DNA of 64,000 bases. Origin: Phocaeicola plebeius DSM 17135. GTDB lineage: Bacteria > Bacteroidota > Bacteroidia > Bacteroidales > Bacteroidaceae. Below, piece by piece: positions 35,709 through 42,901 of this stretch (its first letter is position 1; each line of letters begins with the position of its first letter). The position numbers and the translations under genes are program-made. Location: positions 496,001 to 560,000 of the forward strand of contig NZ_DS990119.1 in NCBI RefSeq assembly GCF_000187895.1, given 5' to 3'. The notes under the pieces were generated by a model that saw nothing but the letters and a program-made list of their open reading frames with translations, was not told the DNA's origin and did not search any database.

Positions 35709-35727
35709 GAAAAATAGAATGGGCAGA

Positions 35728-35778
35728 TAACAAGCGGATTAATTGTCCTCGAAATGGTCGATTATCCACAGAAAATTA
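35728..35778 (+). repeat. Cassette site R10 (class A, altered end)
   Basis: TAACAAGCGGAT is normal, but the right end reads GAAAATTA instead of GAACATTA. Confidence 0.65.
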
Positions 35779-35797
35779 CTAACGATAACAAATTTGT

Positions 35798-36166
35798 ATG
35801 AAAGTTTTTATTGGAGGTGAATTGGAACATAGTATTTCTGATAAGTTTCGTAAAGCAAGAAACTCTGTAATAGAATATATGGATTGTCTATGTGATATTT
35901 CATATATTAATGAACTAAGTTTCTATGTATTCTGCTTAAAAGGATTTACTACAAATCCATTAAGTAGATATTCGAAAAAACGTAATCGGATAGAATTGGA
36001 AATTCTACTCCCATTTGATAAATTTGAAACAGCAAATGATTCTCAATGTGTTGAGATATTGAAACAAAGTATTCTTGATGCTATTGAGAACTATAAAAAT
36101 AAAAACATTCCACAACAATATATTGATGTAATTGTAGAAAAAATGAAAGCATCAATTAATGAATGA
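35798..36166 (+). CDS. Imm44-like immunity protein
   Basis: 122 residues. The opening MKVFIGGELEHSISDKFRKARNSVIEY, a central F-Y-V-F-C-L...SRYSKKRNRIELEILLPFDKF, and a final helix (LKQSILDAIENY) follow the pattern I remember for immunity-44 family proteins: G-G-E-x-x-x-x-I-x-x-x-F-R-x-x-R-N near the start and a Y-x-K-K-x-x-x-x-E strand. It is small and single-domain with no membrane segment. The family call is tentative; the cognate toxin is unknown. Confidence 0.45.
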   Translation: MKVFIGGELEHSISDKFRKARNSVIEYMDCLCDISYINELSFYVFCLKGFTTNPLSRYSKKRNRIELEILLPFDKFETANDSQCVEILKQSILDAIENYKNKNIPQQYIDVIVEKMKASINE

Positions 36167-36175
36167 ATTCGTTAG

Positions 36176-36220
36176 TAACAAACAGCACTACTGCTTAAAG
36201 CGGAACGCTGTCGAACATTA
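36176..36220 (+). repeat. Cassette site R11 (class B)
   Basis: The shortest copy, 45 bp: it lacks the CCGACTGA segment and reads CTACTGCTTAAAGCGG. Confidence 0.7.
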
Positions 36221-36242
36221 ATCGCTTGAAATAATTAAATAT

Positions 36243-36665
36243 ATGATTTATGTAGATGACTTTATACGCAGAATTGAAAAAATGATAAGTACTGACCAAA
36301 TAAGTGCTATAATCAAAATCAATTCAAAATTTGAATATAAAAATATACCTTTTGCCAATAATATACCCCAAGGTATAAGTGATTTATATTGCAAATTGAA
36401 CTCTCTACAAATCATATATCCACGCCAATTTGAGTTGTTGCCAATAGAACAATTCAGGTTGATAAAAGACAAATATTTGTACTTTGCAACTATTAATCAT
36501 ATAGAAAAAATAGGCTTTAATATTTTACAAACAAATGTAGCAGGAGAATGGGATATAGTAAATACCAATAACGATTTTCGTATCACATATACTCTTGGGA
36601 GTTTCCTGACAACTAAGATTTGGCGATGGATTAACTGGGGTAAAGAAATATGGCAAGAAGAATGA
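36243..36665 (+). CDS. SUKH-like immunity protein, 140 aa
   Basis: A short protein in which a F-A-N-N-I-P-Q-G-I-S-D-L-Y helix, a strand with FELLPIEQF, and a hydrophobic ending (GSFLTTKIWRWI) follow the order of SUKH (SMI1/KNR4) proteins. The usual N-G-G loop is replaced by CKLNSLQ. I therefore rate it as a divergent SUKH member, not certain. No signal peptide or membrane helix. A single-gene cassette between sites R11 and R12, with a weak A-rich ribosome-binding region before the ATG. Confidence 0.5.
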   Translation: MIYVDDFIRRIEKMISTDQISAIIKINSKFEYKNIPFANNIPQGISDLYCKLNSLQIIYPRQFELLPIEQFRLIKDKYLYFATINHIEKIGFNILQTNVAGEWDIVNTNNDFRITYTLGSFLTTKIWRWINWGKEIWQEE

Positions 36666-36672
36666 AAACGAT

Positions 36673-36722
36673 TAACAAGCGGCTCAACCTCCCCTTAAAG
36701 GTCGGTTAGCCACCAAACATTA
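36673..36722 (+). repeat. Cassette site R12 (class A, GGTTAGCC variant)
   Basis: GGCTCAACC and GGTTAGCC arms pair. It ends AAACATTA. Confidence 0.8.
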
Positions 36723-36748
36723 TAAACTCTGGATATAAGGATGAATGT

Positions 36749-37240
36749 ATGAATAATCAATATGCAGTTTTAATAAGTAGTGAAATCCCCGAACTTGGAG
36801 AATTGGACTTACTGCGCTCAATTTACCGAGAGTTGAATGGTTATATGGAAGATTACAATAACCAAATCAACTTAGATGATTTGGGAGATTGGAAACTTCT
36901 CATACAGATAAATCTTCGAAATACTAATGGGGGGATTGGGATTTTCAAACGGGCAAAACGTTTCCCATCTAATAAAGAGTTTGAAATATCTATTTCCATA
37001 CCAGTACCAAATTTGGAGGAAGCACGCTATGGAATATCCGATATGACGGGGATTTATATTCCTTTAAATATTAAAAACTTCTACATTCTTTCTCCATGCT
37101 TTAGTAAATATGATAATTTGTATCATTATATTCTTGAGAGTGCAAAACAAGCCATAGATGCAGCTTTTGCTTATGGCTTTACATGTAACGGCAAAAGAAT
37201 AAAGAAAAAAGAGTTTATAACAAACAGCACTACCGACTGA
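36749..37240 (+). CDS. Unrecognised immunity-array protein, 163 aa
   Basis: Family not recognised. The order is a helix (ELGELDLLRSIYRELNGYMEDYN), strands (WKLLIQINLRN; FEISISIPVPN), a central Y-x-x-Y loop, and a last helix ESAKQAIDAAFAYGF with a basic stretch. The strand pattern (polar helix, then two similar strands) resembles the Imm44-like neighbour at 35798 in outline only. The last residues (FITNSTTD) come from the start of site R13, giving a stop inside the site. Confidence 0.55.
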   Translation: MNNQYAVLISSEIPELGELDLLRSIYRELNGYMEDYNNQINLDDLGDWKLLIQINLRNTNGGIGIFKRAKRFPSNKEFEISISIPVPNLEEARYGISDMTGIYIPLNIKNFYILSPCFSKYDNLYHYILESAKQAIDAAFAYGFTCNGKRIKKKEFITNSTTD

Positions 37241-37266
37241 ATAAGGCGGAACGCTGCAAACCATTA
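37218..37266 (+). repeat. Cassette site R13 (class B)
   Basis: TAACAAACAGC at the left, GCTGCAAACCATTA at the right. It contains the stop of the preceding gene. Confidence 0.75.
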
Positions 37267-37291
37267 GTCGCTTGAAAAATAAAAAAAGAAA

Positions 37292-38185
37292 ATGAGTAAG
37301 ATAATGATATGGGTCGGTCAATTCAATTCCGAAGCTGACTTTGAGAAATATATGGATCAATCGGCTTTCCGTCAATGGTGGAAAGATTACGATGAAGACA
37401 ATAAGGAACTTCGTTGCCAATTCTGTAAGGAGCTTGGTGTAATGAGCTATGATGAGGATTTTCTTATTATGAAATTCACATCTGACGGCTTGGCAGGATT
37501 ACTTAACCTTATTCCTGCTGATACCCAAAAGATAAGTCTGTCGATGGCTGATAAAAATATTACAATGGCAAATGCTGTTATCTGCTATAATTGTCGTGAG
37601 GGTATATCTCCTAAGAAGGCAGAGAATGCCACAACCATGACTTATCTTGGTACGTTTGAGTTTGAACTGTCGCCTGAAGGAGTGCAAGGGTCTAATGCCG
37701 GATTAGAATATATGATTTGGATTGGCACGACCGATAAAAGCCGGGAAGAGTTTATGGAGTATTTCAATCAAGATGAATACATGAAAGAAATACGAGATTA
37801 CGAAGAAGGTCGTACAAAGAAACGTCCCAATCCGGAACATCGCTGTCAGTTTTGTAAAGACGTTAATATAAAGTATTACTATCCAGAATTTCTAACTGTG
37901 GAAATTAAGGATGAACCCGAAAATCCTTTTAATCTTGTTAGAATGATGATTGATAACAAACTTGTCCTTGACTGGTATATTGAGTCCGATATTGATGAAT
38001 ACCACATAAAGCCATCAAATTGTATTGTGTGCTATATACCCAATGGTTTCAAGGACAACAAAAGGAATCAGAAAATCTTTATTAAGAAGAAAAATTATGA
38101 TTCATATGAAACACCTAAAAAATTTGTGGATGAATTAGACAGTTACAACGGTATTCAATATTTGGAAACTTATATTGCAGAATAA
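37292..38185 (+). CDS. Imm22-like tandem immunity protein (copy 2)
   Basis: 297 residues, the paralogue of the gene at 29812. Residues 1-185 differ at only a handful of positions (for example F-N-S-E for F-D-S-E at about 12-15), whereas the last 110 residues are clearly diverged, though the fold motifs (HRCQFCKDVNIKYYYPEF, NCIVCYIPNGFKD) persist. Identity extends upstream to the CATTAGTCGC at the end of the preceding cassette site. This looks like cassette duplication followed by replacement or rapid change of the second domain, perhaps for a different toxin. Confidence 0.6.
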   Translation: MSKIMIWVGQFNSEADFEKYMDQSAFRQWWKDYDEDNKELRCQFCKELGVMSYDEDFLIMKFTSDGLAGLLNLIPADTQKISLSMADKNITMANAVICYNCREGISPKKAENATTMTYLGTFEFELSPEGVQGSNAGLEYMIWIGTTDKSREEFMEYFNQDEYMKEIRDYEEGRTKKRPNPEHRCQFCKDVNIKYYYPEFLTVEIKDEPENPFNLVRMMIDNKLVLDWYIESDIDEYHIKPSNCIVCYIPNGFKDNKRNQKIFIKKKNYDSYETPKKFVDELDSYNGIQYLETYIAE

Positions 38186-38191
38186 AGCTAC

Positions 38192-38240
38192 TAACAAACG
38201 GATAAATTTCCCTTAAAGATCGATTATCCACTGGACATTA
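38192..38240 (+). repeat. Cassette site R14 (class A variant)
   Basis: TAACAAACGGAT pairs with ATCCACTGGACATTA. It mixes the class B/C start with a class A middle (GATCGATTATCC). Confidence 0.7.
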
Positions 38241-38261
38241 CTAACGCATAAATAAAGAAAG

Positions 38262-39143
38262 ATGAAATATTATACTGTAAAAAATAGAATAATGCCTTGG
38301 GGAAGTTATGGAGAAATGCTGTGGCAAGGTATTTACTGTTATGATAAAGATACAAACTCCCACATGATTTTTAGAACCGGAGCGTTTTGCCCTTCTATCT
38401 ACCGCTCTCAATATAACAGAGAAAGTCCTGTGTTAATTGTCAAGGAGGATGTTTTACAGTATATTATAGAATCAAATCTTACAGGCTTTGTCCTTCAACC
38501 GGTAAACAAGGAAAAGATTGTAAAATTGGATTGGGAGAACTGGGATTTACAATCACCGGAGCCTTTGATATATCCGTCTGGAAGTATGGATGCGGAAGAA
38601 TATATTACACGGCGCAAACATAACGAAACGGTAGCGGAGCAAATAGGGAATTTATTTGCGTTGATACCTCAAAAGGACGGACTGCTTTATTGCGAGCAAG
38701 AACGTGGTTCTGCCAAGTTAGTAGAACAAAGCCTTTCAGGATTGGATATTTTCATTGATAGGATTTTTTGCGACTTTTGCTCTGAAATTTATGTCAGTGA
38801 AAAGGCTAAAGACGTTTTATCTAAATATTATTCTGATCTGCTTATTTTCCAAGAAGTCCCAATATTTGTTGCAGATGAAAATCTCTTGCTTCAATTAGAA
38901 CAGACGGCTAAACGTAAAGAATATCAGAAGCAACGAGAAGCGGAAATGACAAAAAACGATTGGCAAAGGTGGTTTCGTTTGAAAGATGATGCGAGAAAGT
39001 TAATAGAAGGACTTTCCCTGCTGAAAACAGAATCCGCTAAATCCAAACGAAAATTGAATATCAATGATAAACTAAATTCTGCCAATGAAATATATCCTTT
39101 GGAATATGAAAGTTGGATGCAAGAGTATTGGAATAAAAAATAA
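38262..39143 (+). CDS. Unrecognised immunity-array protein, 293 aa
   Basis: The N-terminal 100 residues are beta-rich with many Trp and Tyr (MPWGSYGEMLWQGIYCYD, LTGFVLQPVNKEKIVKLDW), then a mixed region containing GLLYCEQERGSAKLVEQS. The last 80 residues are a Lys/Glu-rich helix, probably coiled coil (about 215-265). No family recognised. Unlike most neighbours it looks like two domains. Its stop lies 8 bases before site R15. An immunity role is inferred from location. Confidence 0.55.
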   Translation: MKYYTVKNRIMPWGSYGEMLWQGIYCYDKDTNSHMIFRTGAFCPSIYRSQYNRESPVLIVKEDVLQYIIESNLTGFVLQPVNKEKIVKLDWENWDLQSPEPLIYPSGSMDAEEYITRRKHNETVAEQIGNLFALIPQKDGLLYCEQERGSAKLVEQSLSGLDIFIDRIFCDFCSEIYVSEKAKDVLSKYYSDLLIFQEVPIFVADENLLLQLEQTAKRKEYQKQREAEMTKNDWQRWFRLKDDARKLIEGLSLLKTESAKSKRKLNINDKLNSANEIYPLEYESWMQEYWNKK

Positions 39144-39151
39144 AGCGTTAG

Positions 39152-39198
39152 TAACAAACAGCAAACCGACCGAATAAGCGGAACGCTGCAAACCATTA
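39152..39198 (+). repeat. Cassette site R15 (class B)
   Basis: Nearly identical to R16 and R17 over its first 40 bases. It ends GCAAACCATTA. Confidence 0.8.
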
Positions 39199-39221
39199 TC
39201 AAATTCTAAAATAAAGCAGTT

Positions 39222-39737
39222 ATGAGTACAAAATATAACGAAGAAGCAGAAGATCTGATGTTTGAATTATTCGACGAAGATGATTTTACAAAAGTCATAT
39301 CATTTGTGGATAAGTATGGATGTGATTTTGTGGATAGAGATGGAAGAAATCTATTAATGAATTTCATCGTCGAAGGAAAGAGTACGTTTGCCATTGAACT
39401 AATAAAGCAATACAAAATGAATGGTTTGAATTTGGATTTGCAAGATGACTCTGGGTGGACGGCGTTGCATTTCGCTGCTCAAGAGAATATCCCGGAAATT
39501 ATAGAACTTCTTGCAGGGTCAAAGGCAAACTTAAATATCCAAGAAGAAAATGGTCGTACCCCGCTATTCATTGCCATTTTTGATAGAAATGACAAATCTG
39601 CGATTACATTATTGGAAAATGGTGCAGATATAACAGTGAATAATAATTCAGGTGTTTCTCCAATGTCATTTGTAACGAAAAAAGTAAAGAAATGGATAAA
39701 TGAGAATTTGATAACAAACAGCAAACCGACTGAATAA
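39222..39737 (+). CDS. Ankyrin-repeat protein (copy 2)
   Basis: 171 residues with four ankyrin-like repeats, the best being SGWTALHFAAQENIPEIIELLAGSKANLN and NGRTPLFIAIFDRN (about residues 77-130), then ITLLENGADITVNNNSGVSP. An acidic N-terminal helix (EEAEDLMFELFDEDDF) precedes them. Its C-terminal LITNSKPTE is encoded by site R16. The whole plan matches the ankyrin gene at 34449, suggesting related cassettes with different specificity. Confidence 0.75.
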   Translation: MSTKYNEEAEDLMFELFDEDDFTKVISFVDKYGCDFVDRDGRNLLMNFIVEGKSTFAIELIKQYKMNGLNLDLQDDSGWTALHFAAQENIPEIIELLAGSKANLNIQEENGRTPLFIAIFDRNDKSAITLLENGADITVNNNSGVSPMSFVTKKVKKWINENLITNSKPTE

Positions 39738-39758
39738 GCGGAACGCTGCCGAACATTA
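39712..39758 (+). repeat. Cassette site R16 (class B)
   Basis: The type copy of class B: CAGC/GCTG and CCG/CGG pairs, ending GCCGAACATTA. It includes the ankyrin gene's TGA. Confidence 0.85.
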
Positions 39759-39769
39759 TCAACTTATTA

Positions 39770-40231
39770 ATGAATAAAATGAAAAAAGACAAACATATAA
39801 AAGTGCTATTCCACTTGGAACAAGATGAAGATGGCTATCCACCATTTTCTATTGAAGGTTTGTGGTGCAAAAAGGCAAGTAATGATACCTATATTGTCGA
39901 TAATGTGCCATTCTATACCTATGGAATCAGTTTGGGGGATGAGATATGTGTTACAGAAGAAGATGGCGAATATCATTTTCAATCCATAGTGAATCCCTCT
40001 GGAAATAGCACATTGAGGGTATATTTTAACGATAAACGTATGCAGATGGTCAGAGACAAACTACTTGATATGGGATGCAAGGTAGAGATTTCTAATCTCC
40101 CTTCATTCGTATCCATAAATGTACCACAAGAAGTTTCCTTAAAAGTGGTCGAAGATGTTCTGACCAATATGCAAAAAGAATGTGATAGTTTGGCTTATGA
40201 ACATGGTGTTGTCAGACAAAATATAAGTTGA
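39770..40231 (+). CDS. DUF4265 domain protein
   Basis: 153 residues matching DUF4265 along its length: VLFHLEQDEDGYPPFSIEGLWCK, then YIVDNVPFYTYGISLGDEI, and NPSGNSTLRVYF. DUF4265 proteins are found in bacteria near polymorphic toxin genes and in immunity arrays, with function not established. A second in-frame ATG at 39779 could be the true start. The gene's stop touches site R17. Confidence 0.75.
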   Translation: MNKMKKDKHIKVLFHLEQDEDGYPPFSIEGLWCKKASNDTYIVDNVPFYTYGISLGDEICVTEEDGEYHFQSIVNPSGNSTLRVYFNDKRMQMVRDKLLDMGCKVEISNLPSFVSINVPQEVSLKVVEDVLTNMQKECDSLAYEHGVVRQNIS

Positions 40232-40278
40232 TAACAAACAGCAGACCGACTGAATAAGCGGAACGCTGCCGAACATTA
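40232..40278 (+). repeat. Cassette site R17 (class B)
   Basis: Differs from R16 at one base in the left arm (CAGCAGACC). It starts directly after the DUF4265 stop codon. Confidence 0.85.
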
Positions 40279-40302
40279 GCAACTTTACAAACTAAAAAGA
40301 AT

Positions 40303-40644
40303 ATGAGTAACCAAATAATTTTTGATGTTGACGGACTTATAGAAGCTCAAATCCGTCAGAGAGATAAAGACTATGCGAAAGTCTGTTGTCAGAACTTATT
40401 AAACTACGCATACGGAAAGGGGCTTTTGTGTGATAATCCATGTGATAATGAAGGAAACCTAATCATGCCTTCAATTATTAAGGAAAGTTCTTTAACAGAA
40501 ATTGGTAAACATATTTTTGTTGAATTGCTATTTAAGTGGTTTGCATACACAGATAATGAAAGTGGAAAAATTGACAGAAAAAATAACATCAAAATGTTAG
40601 AGAAGTATTACAATCAACTTTTACAAAAGATTGATAGAAAATAG
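40303..40644 (+). CDS. Unrecognised small helical protein, 113 aa
   Basis: A small, mostly helical protein (VDGLIEAQIRQRDKDYAKVCCQNLLNYAYG; LTEIGKHIFVELLFKWFAY). No signal peptide, no membrane helix, family not recognised. The size and helical make-up are common for toxin-binding immunity proteins, but that is inference from location. It is bounded by sites R17 and R18. Confidence 0.55.
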   Translation: MSNQIIFDVDGLIEAQIRQRDKDYAKVCCQNLLNYAYGKGLLCDNPCDNEGNLIMPSIIKESSLTEIGKHIFVELLFKWFAYTDNESGKIDRKNNIKMLEKYYNQLLQKIDRK

Positions 40645-40649
40645 GTTGC

Positions 40650-40695
40650 TAACAAACAGATGAAACATTGAAGGCGGTTTATCTGCCGGACATTA
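40650..40695 (+). repeat. Cassette site R18 (class C)
   Basis: Very similar to R4 and R8: TAACAAACAGAT with ATCTGCCGGACATTA. Confidence 0.8.
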
Positions 40696-40715
40696 TAAAC
40701 TCGTAAAATAAAAAT

Positions 40716-41210
40716 ATGATTGAAGCACTGAAAAATATAGGATTCATCGTTACAGAACGATTGGAAAGAAAAGAATTAAGCTCTGATTTACAAAATCGGT
40801 ACTTCGAACTTCCTGCGGACTATCAGGAGTTTTTACAACGGTTTCAGACAATCACGAATGAAAGTGATAATGTTTGGTTTAATTCCATAGAGGACTTTAA
40901 CGGAGAAAGCGATAGCGGATTCCGTTGGAATGAATTTGAGCTGATGGGACTTGAGGCGTTGGCAGATGATAAGGAATCCTGTGATATGATACGCCTGTTT
41001 TGGGATAGCCATATTCCTATTCTTATGTCAGTAAAAGATGGATACCAATATTTGTGCATAGATTTATCTCCGGAAAATTACGGTAAAATCTATTATGGAG
41101 TTGAACCTGAATTTGAAGATTCGGCAGAATTTGTTTGCGATAGCTTTAATCATTTATTAGAAATGTTGTCTTCCAATAAAAAGAATGATATACTGACAAA
41201 TTTCAAATAG
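40716..41210 (+). CDS. SMI1/KNR4 (SUKH) family immunity protein
   Basis: 164 residues. FELPADYQEFLQRFQTITNE (about 31-50) is the SUKH helix with L-P-x-x-Y-x-x-F-L; then FRWNEFELMGLEAL, a buried strand HIPILMSVKDGYQYLCIDLS, and the final helix SFNHLLEML. The N-G-G loop is altered, as in some SUKH subfamilies. Cassette between R18 and R19; the target toxin is unknown. Confidence 0.7.
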   Translation: MIEALKNIGFIVTERLERKELSSDLQNRYFELPADYQEFLQRFQTITNESDNVWFNSIEDFNGESDSGFRWNEFELMGLEALADDKESCDMIRLFWDSHIPILMSVKDGYQYLCIDLSPENYGKIYYGVEPEFEDSAEFVCDSFNHLLEMLSSNKKNDILTNFK

Positions 41211-41215
41211 GTTTA

Positions 41216-41264
41216 TAACAAGCAGATAAATCTCTCTGAAAGATTGATTATCCACCGAACATTA
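41216..41264 (+). repeat. Cassette site R19 (class A)
   Basis: It starts TAACAAGCAGAT and ends ATCCACCGAACATTA, with weaker arm pairing than R1. Confidence 0.75.
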
Positions 41265-41269
41265 CAGCT

Positions 41270-42220
41270 ATGGATATAACGAATAGAATTATTGTCGCCT
41301 TACTGGAACGAATGAAAAGTAGAAACAAGAACTTTTCATTATCAAAACCTAAGTTTCATCGGTTGTTTCAAATAAATCCCGATGGCTACTTATGGTATGG
41401 CGAGAAACTGGAGCGGCATTTACTTAACAAATATGGAGAATCGGCTGATACATTGAAATATCTTGATATATATTATTTCATTGACAATATTGTGCGGTTG
41501 TATTACATGCCTAAAAATTCAAATTCGGAGGAAAACGAGTTTGGAAAGCTATACGCTTATGGCTCCATAATAGGGTTACACCGTTGTCATATTCCAGATA
41601 AGCGAATATATCTGAACCGATTGTTAAATACTTTACTGTTCTGTTGTCCGACTTCTGAAGAATATATCCGTAGATTCCGCTGGCAAAAAAACGGTATATA
41701 TTACAAATCGCAGGATGTGGAAGTCCTTATTGCCGATACATTTACAGAAATACGGGAATCGGACAAACAATCAGAATCCATTGAAATAGTTGAGTCAATA
41801 GTCAATGAGACATACCGTTATCTGGTAGGCTCAAATACGGGGCTTCCATTTGTCCGTTCGGAAACTTTATTGCACTACAACCTGAACCCATCTGATTATA
41901 TGTGGCTATATCAGCACGATAAGGAATTGTTTTATACTTGTCTTGATGCAGCAGCATTACAGTCGGAGATTTTCAGTTACAAGTCATTTGTGTACAATTT
42001 CAACCTGTATATTCTAAAAGACGCAAATATATTGGACGAATTGTCCAGATATTCCAAATGTTATGAAGCCGTTTTAGAACTGCTTTTCAAATCCGATTCA
42101 ATTATGCAGAACTCTGTTATTCGGCAAATCAAATTATGTAGAAATGAAGATACCATTAAACAGAATAACAGATTGGATGCTATTAACAAATGGCTCAACT
42201 CCCTAAATAAGATTGGTTAG
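41270..42220 (+). CDS. Unrecognised large immunity-array protein, 316 aa
   Basis: The longest protein of the array after the tandem SUKH gene. It is predominantly helical, with aromatic-rich helices (YLDIYYFIDNIVRLYYMP; LYQHDKELFYTCLDAAALQSEIFSYKSFVYNF). No signal peptide, membrane segment or recognised motif. The start is immediately after site R19 (5 bases), so its ribosome-binding region is the site itself. Its last dozen residues (NKWLNSLNKIG) are encoded by site R20. Confidence 0.55.
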   Translation: MDITNRIIVALLERMKSRNKNFSLSKPKFHRLFQINPDGYLWYGEKLERHLLNKYGESADTLKYLDIYYFIDNIVRLYYMPKNSNSEENEFGKLYAYGSIIGLHRCHIPDKRIYLNRLLNTLLFCCPTSEEYIRRFRWQKNGIYYKSQDVEVLIADTFTEIRESDKQSESIEIVESIVNETYRYLVGSNTGLPFVRSETLLHYNLNPSDYMWLYQHDKELFYTCLDAAALQSEIFSYKSFVYNFNLYILKDANILDELSRYSKCYEAVLELLFKSDSIMQNSVIRQIKLCRNEDTIKQNNRLDAINKWLNSLNKIG

Positions 42221-42233
42221 CCACAGAACATTA
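42184..42233 (+). repeat. Cassette site R20 (class A, GGTTAGCC variant)
   Basis: It lies partly inside the end of the preceding gene. GGCTCAACT pairs with GGTTAGCC, and the site ends GAACATTA. It is the last clear site of the array. Confidence 0.75.
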
Positions 42234-42244
42234 AACATTAGAAA

Positions 42245-42835
42245 ATGAGAACACCAGTCATAATCCTGTTATTTGTAATCCTGCTTGCCGTAAGCTGCGG
42301 AGAGCCTCCCATGCCGCCGTCGGACGAGGAAATGATACGCCACTTCACCACGCACGAGGCGGCGTTCCGTAAGGTGTACGAAATCATGGCAGAGAGTTCA
42401 GAAGGTAGTTTTCACTACCCGCCGCTTTCTCCGGAAGAGGTCATTATACTTGATTCAACAGAACAAAGCGATACATCCCATGAAACGAATGATGAACAAG
42501 ACATCCCGGTATATGGACTGTTGAAGCCGGAGCGAATCCTACTCGACTCCCTATTATCAGAGATTGGATGCGGTTTTATCCTTGTTGATCGCAGGGAATG
42601 GGGAACGGCAGATTCGGTATATGTGAGCCTCGTTATGCCGTACTACTCCCACGGCATCGTGGATGCCGGAACGTCCAAGAGTTTCGTTTACGATCCCGGA
42701 TTGAGAAGCCGTCGTAATATCCGTATCACCGAACATGGCGACCTGAACGAGATCTACCGCAGGACGTACAACGACACCACGCTGTACAAGCCCATCAAGG
42801 GAAACTGGTACATCGAGTTAGACCATTCACGATAG
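42245..42835 (+). CDS. Predicted lipoprotein after the last cassette site
   Basis: 196 residues with a lipoprotein signal: a hydrophobic stretch (VIILLFVILLAVSC) whose Cys near residue 19 is the likely lipidated residue (lipobox A-V-S-C). The mature part is acidic with no recognised domain (PPSDEEMIRHF...EAAFRKVYEIM; later YVSLVMPYYSHGIVDAG). It is the only exported protein in the array and is more GC-rich than its neighbours. This suggests a different origin, possibly a periplasmic or surface immunity protein. Confidence 0.65.
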   Translation: MRTPVIILLFVILLAVSCGEPPMPPSDEEMIRHFTTHEAAFRKVYEIMAESSEGSFHYPPLSPEEVIILDSTEQSDTSHETNDEQDIPVYGLLKPERILLDSLLSEIGCGFILVDRREWGTADSVYVSLVMPYYSHGIVDAGTSKSFVYDPGLRSRRNIRITEHGDLNEIYRRTYNDTTLYKPIKGNWYIELDHSR

Positions 42836-42901
42836 CCTGAAAAGACAAATAAATGGTGTAACAAATCAAATTCCAGCATATCCAAAAACAAACTGAAAAT
42901 T

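Noticed and set aside
29075..42233. CRISPR array
   Set aside because: The repeats are separated by complete genes, not by 30-40 bp spacers, and vary in sequence; no cas genes are seen.
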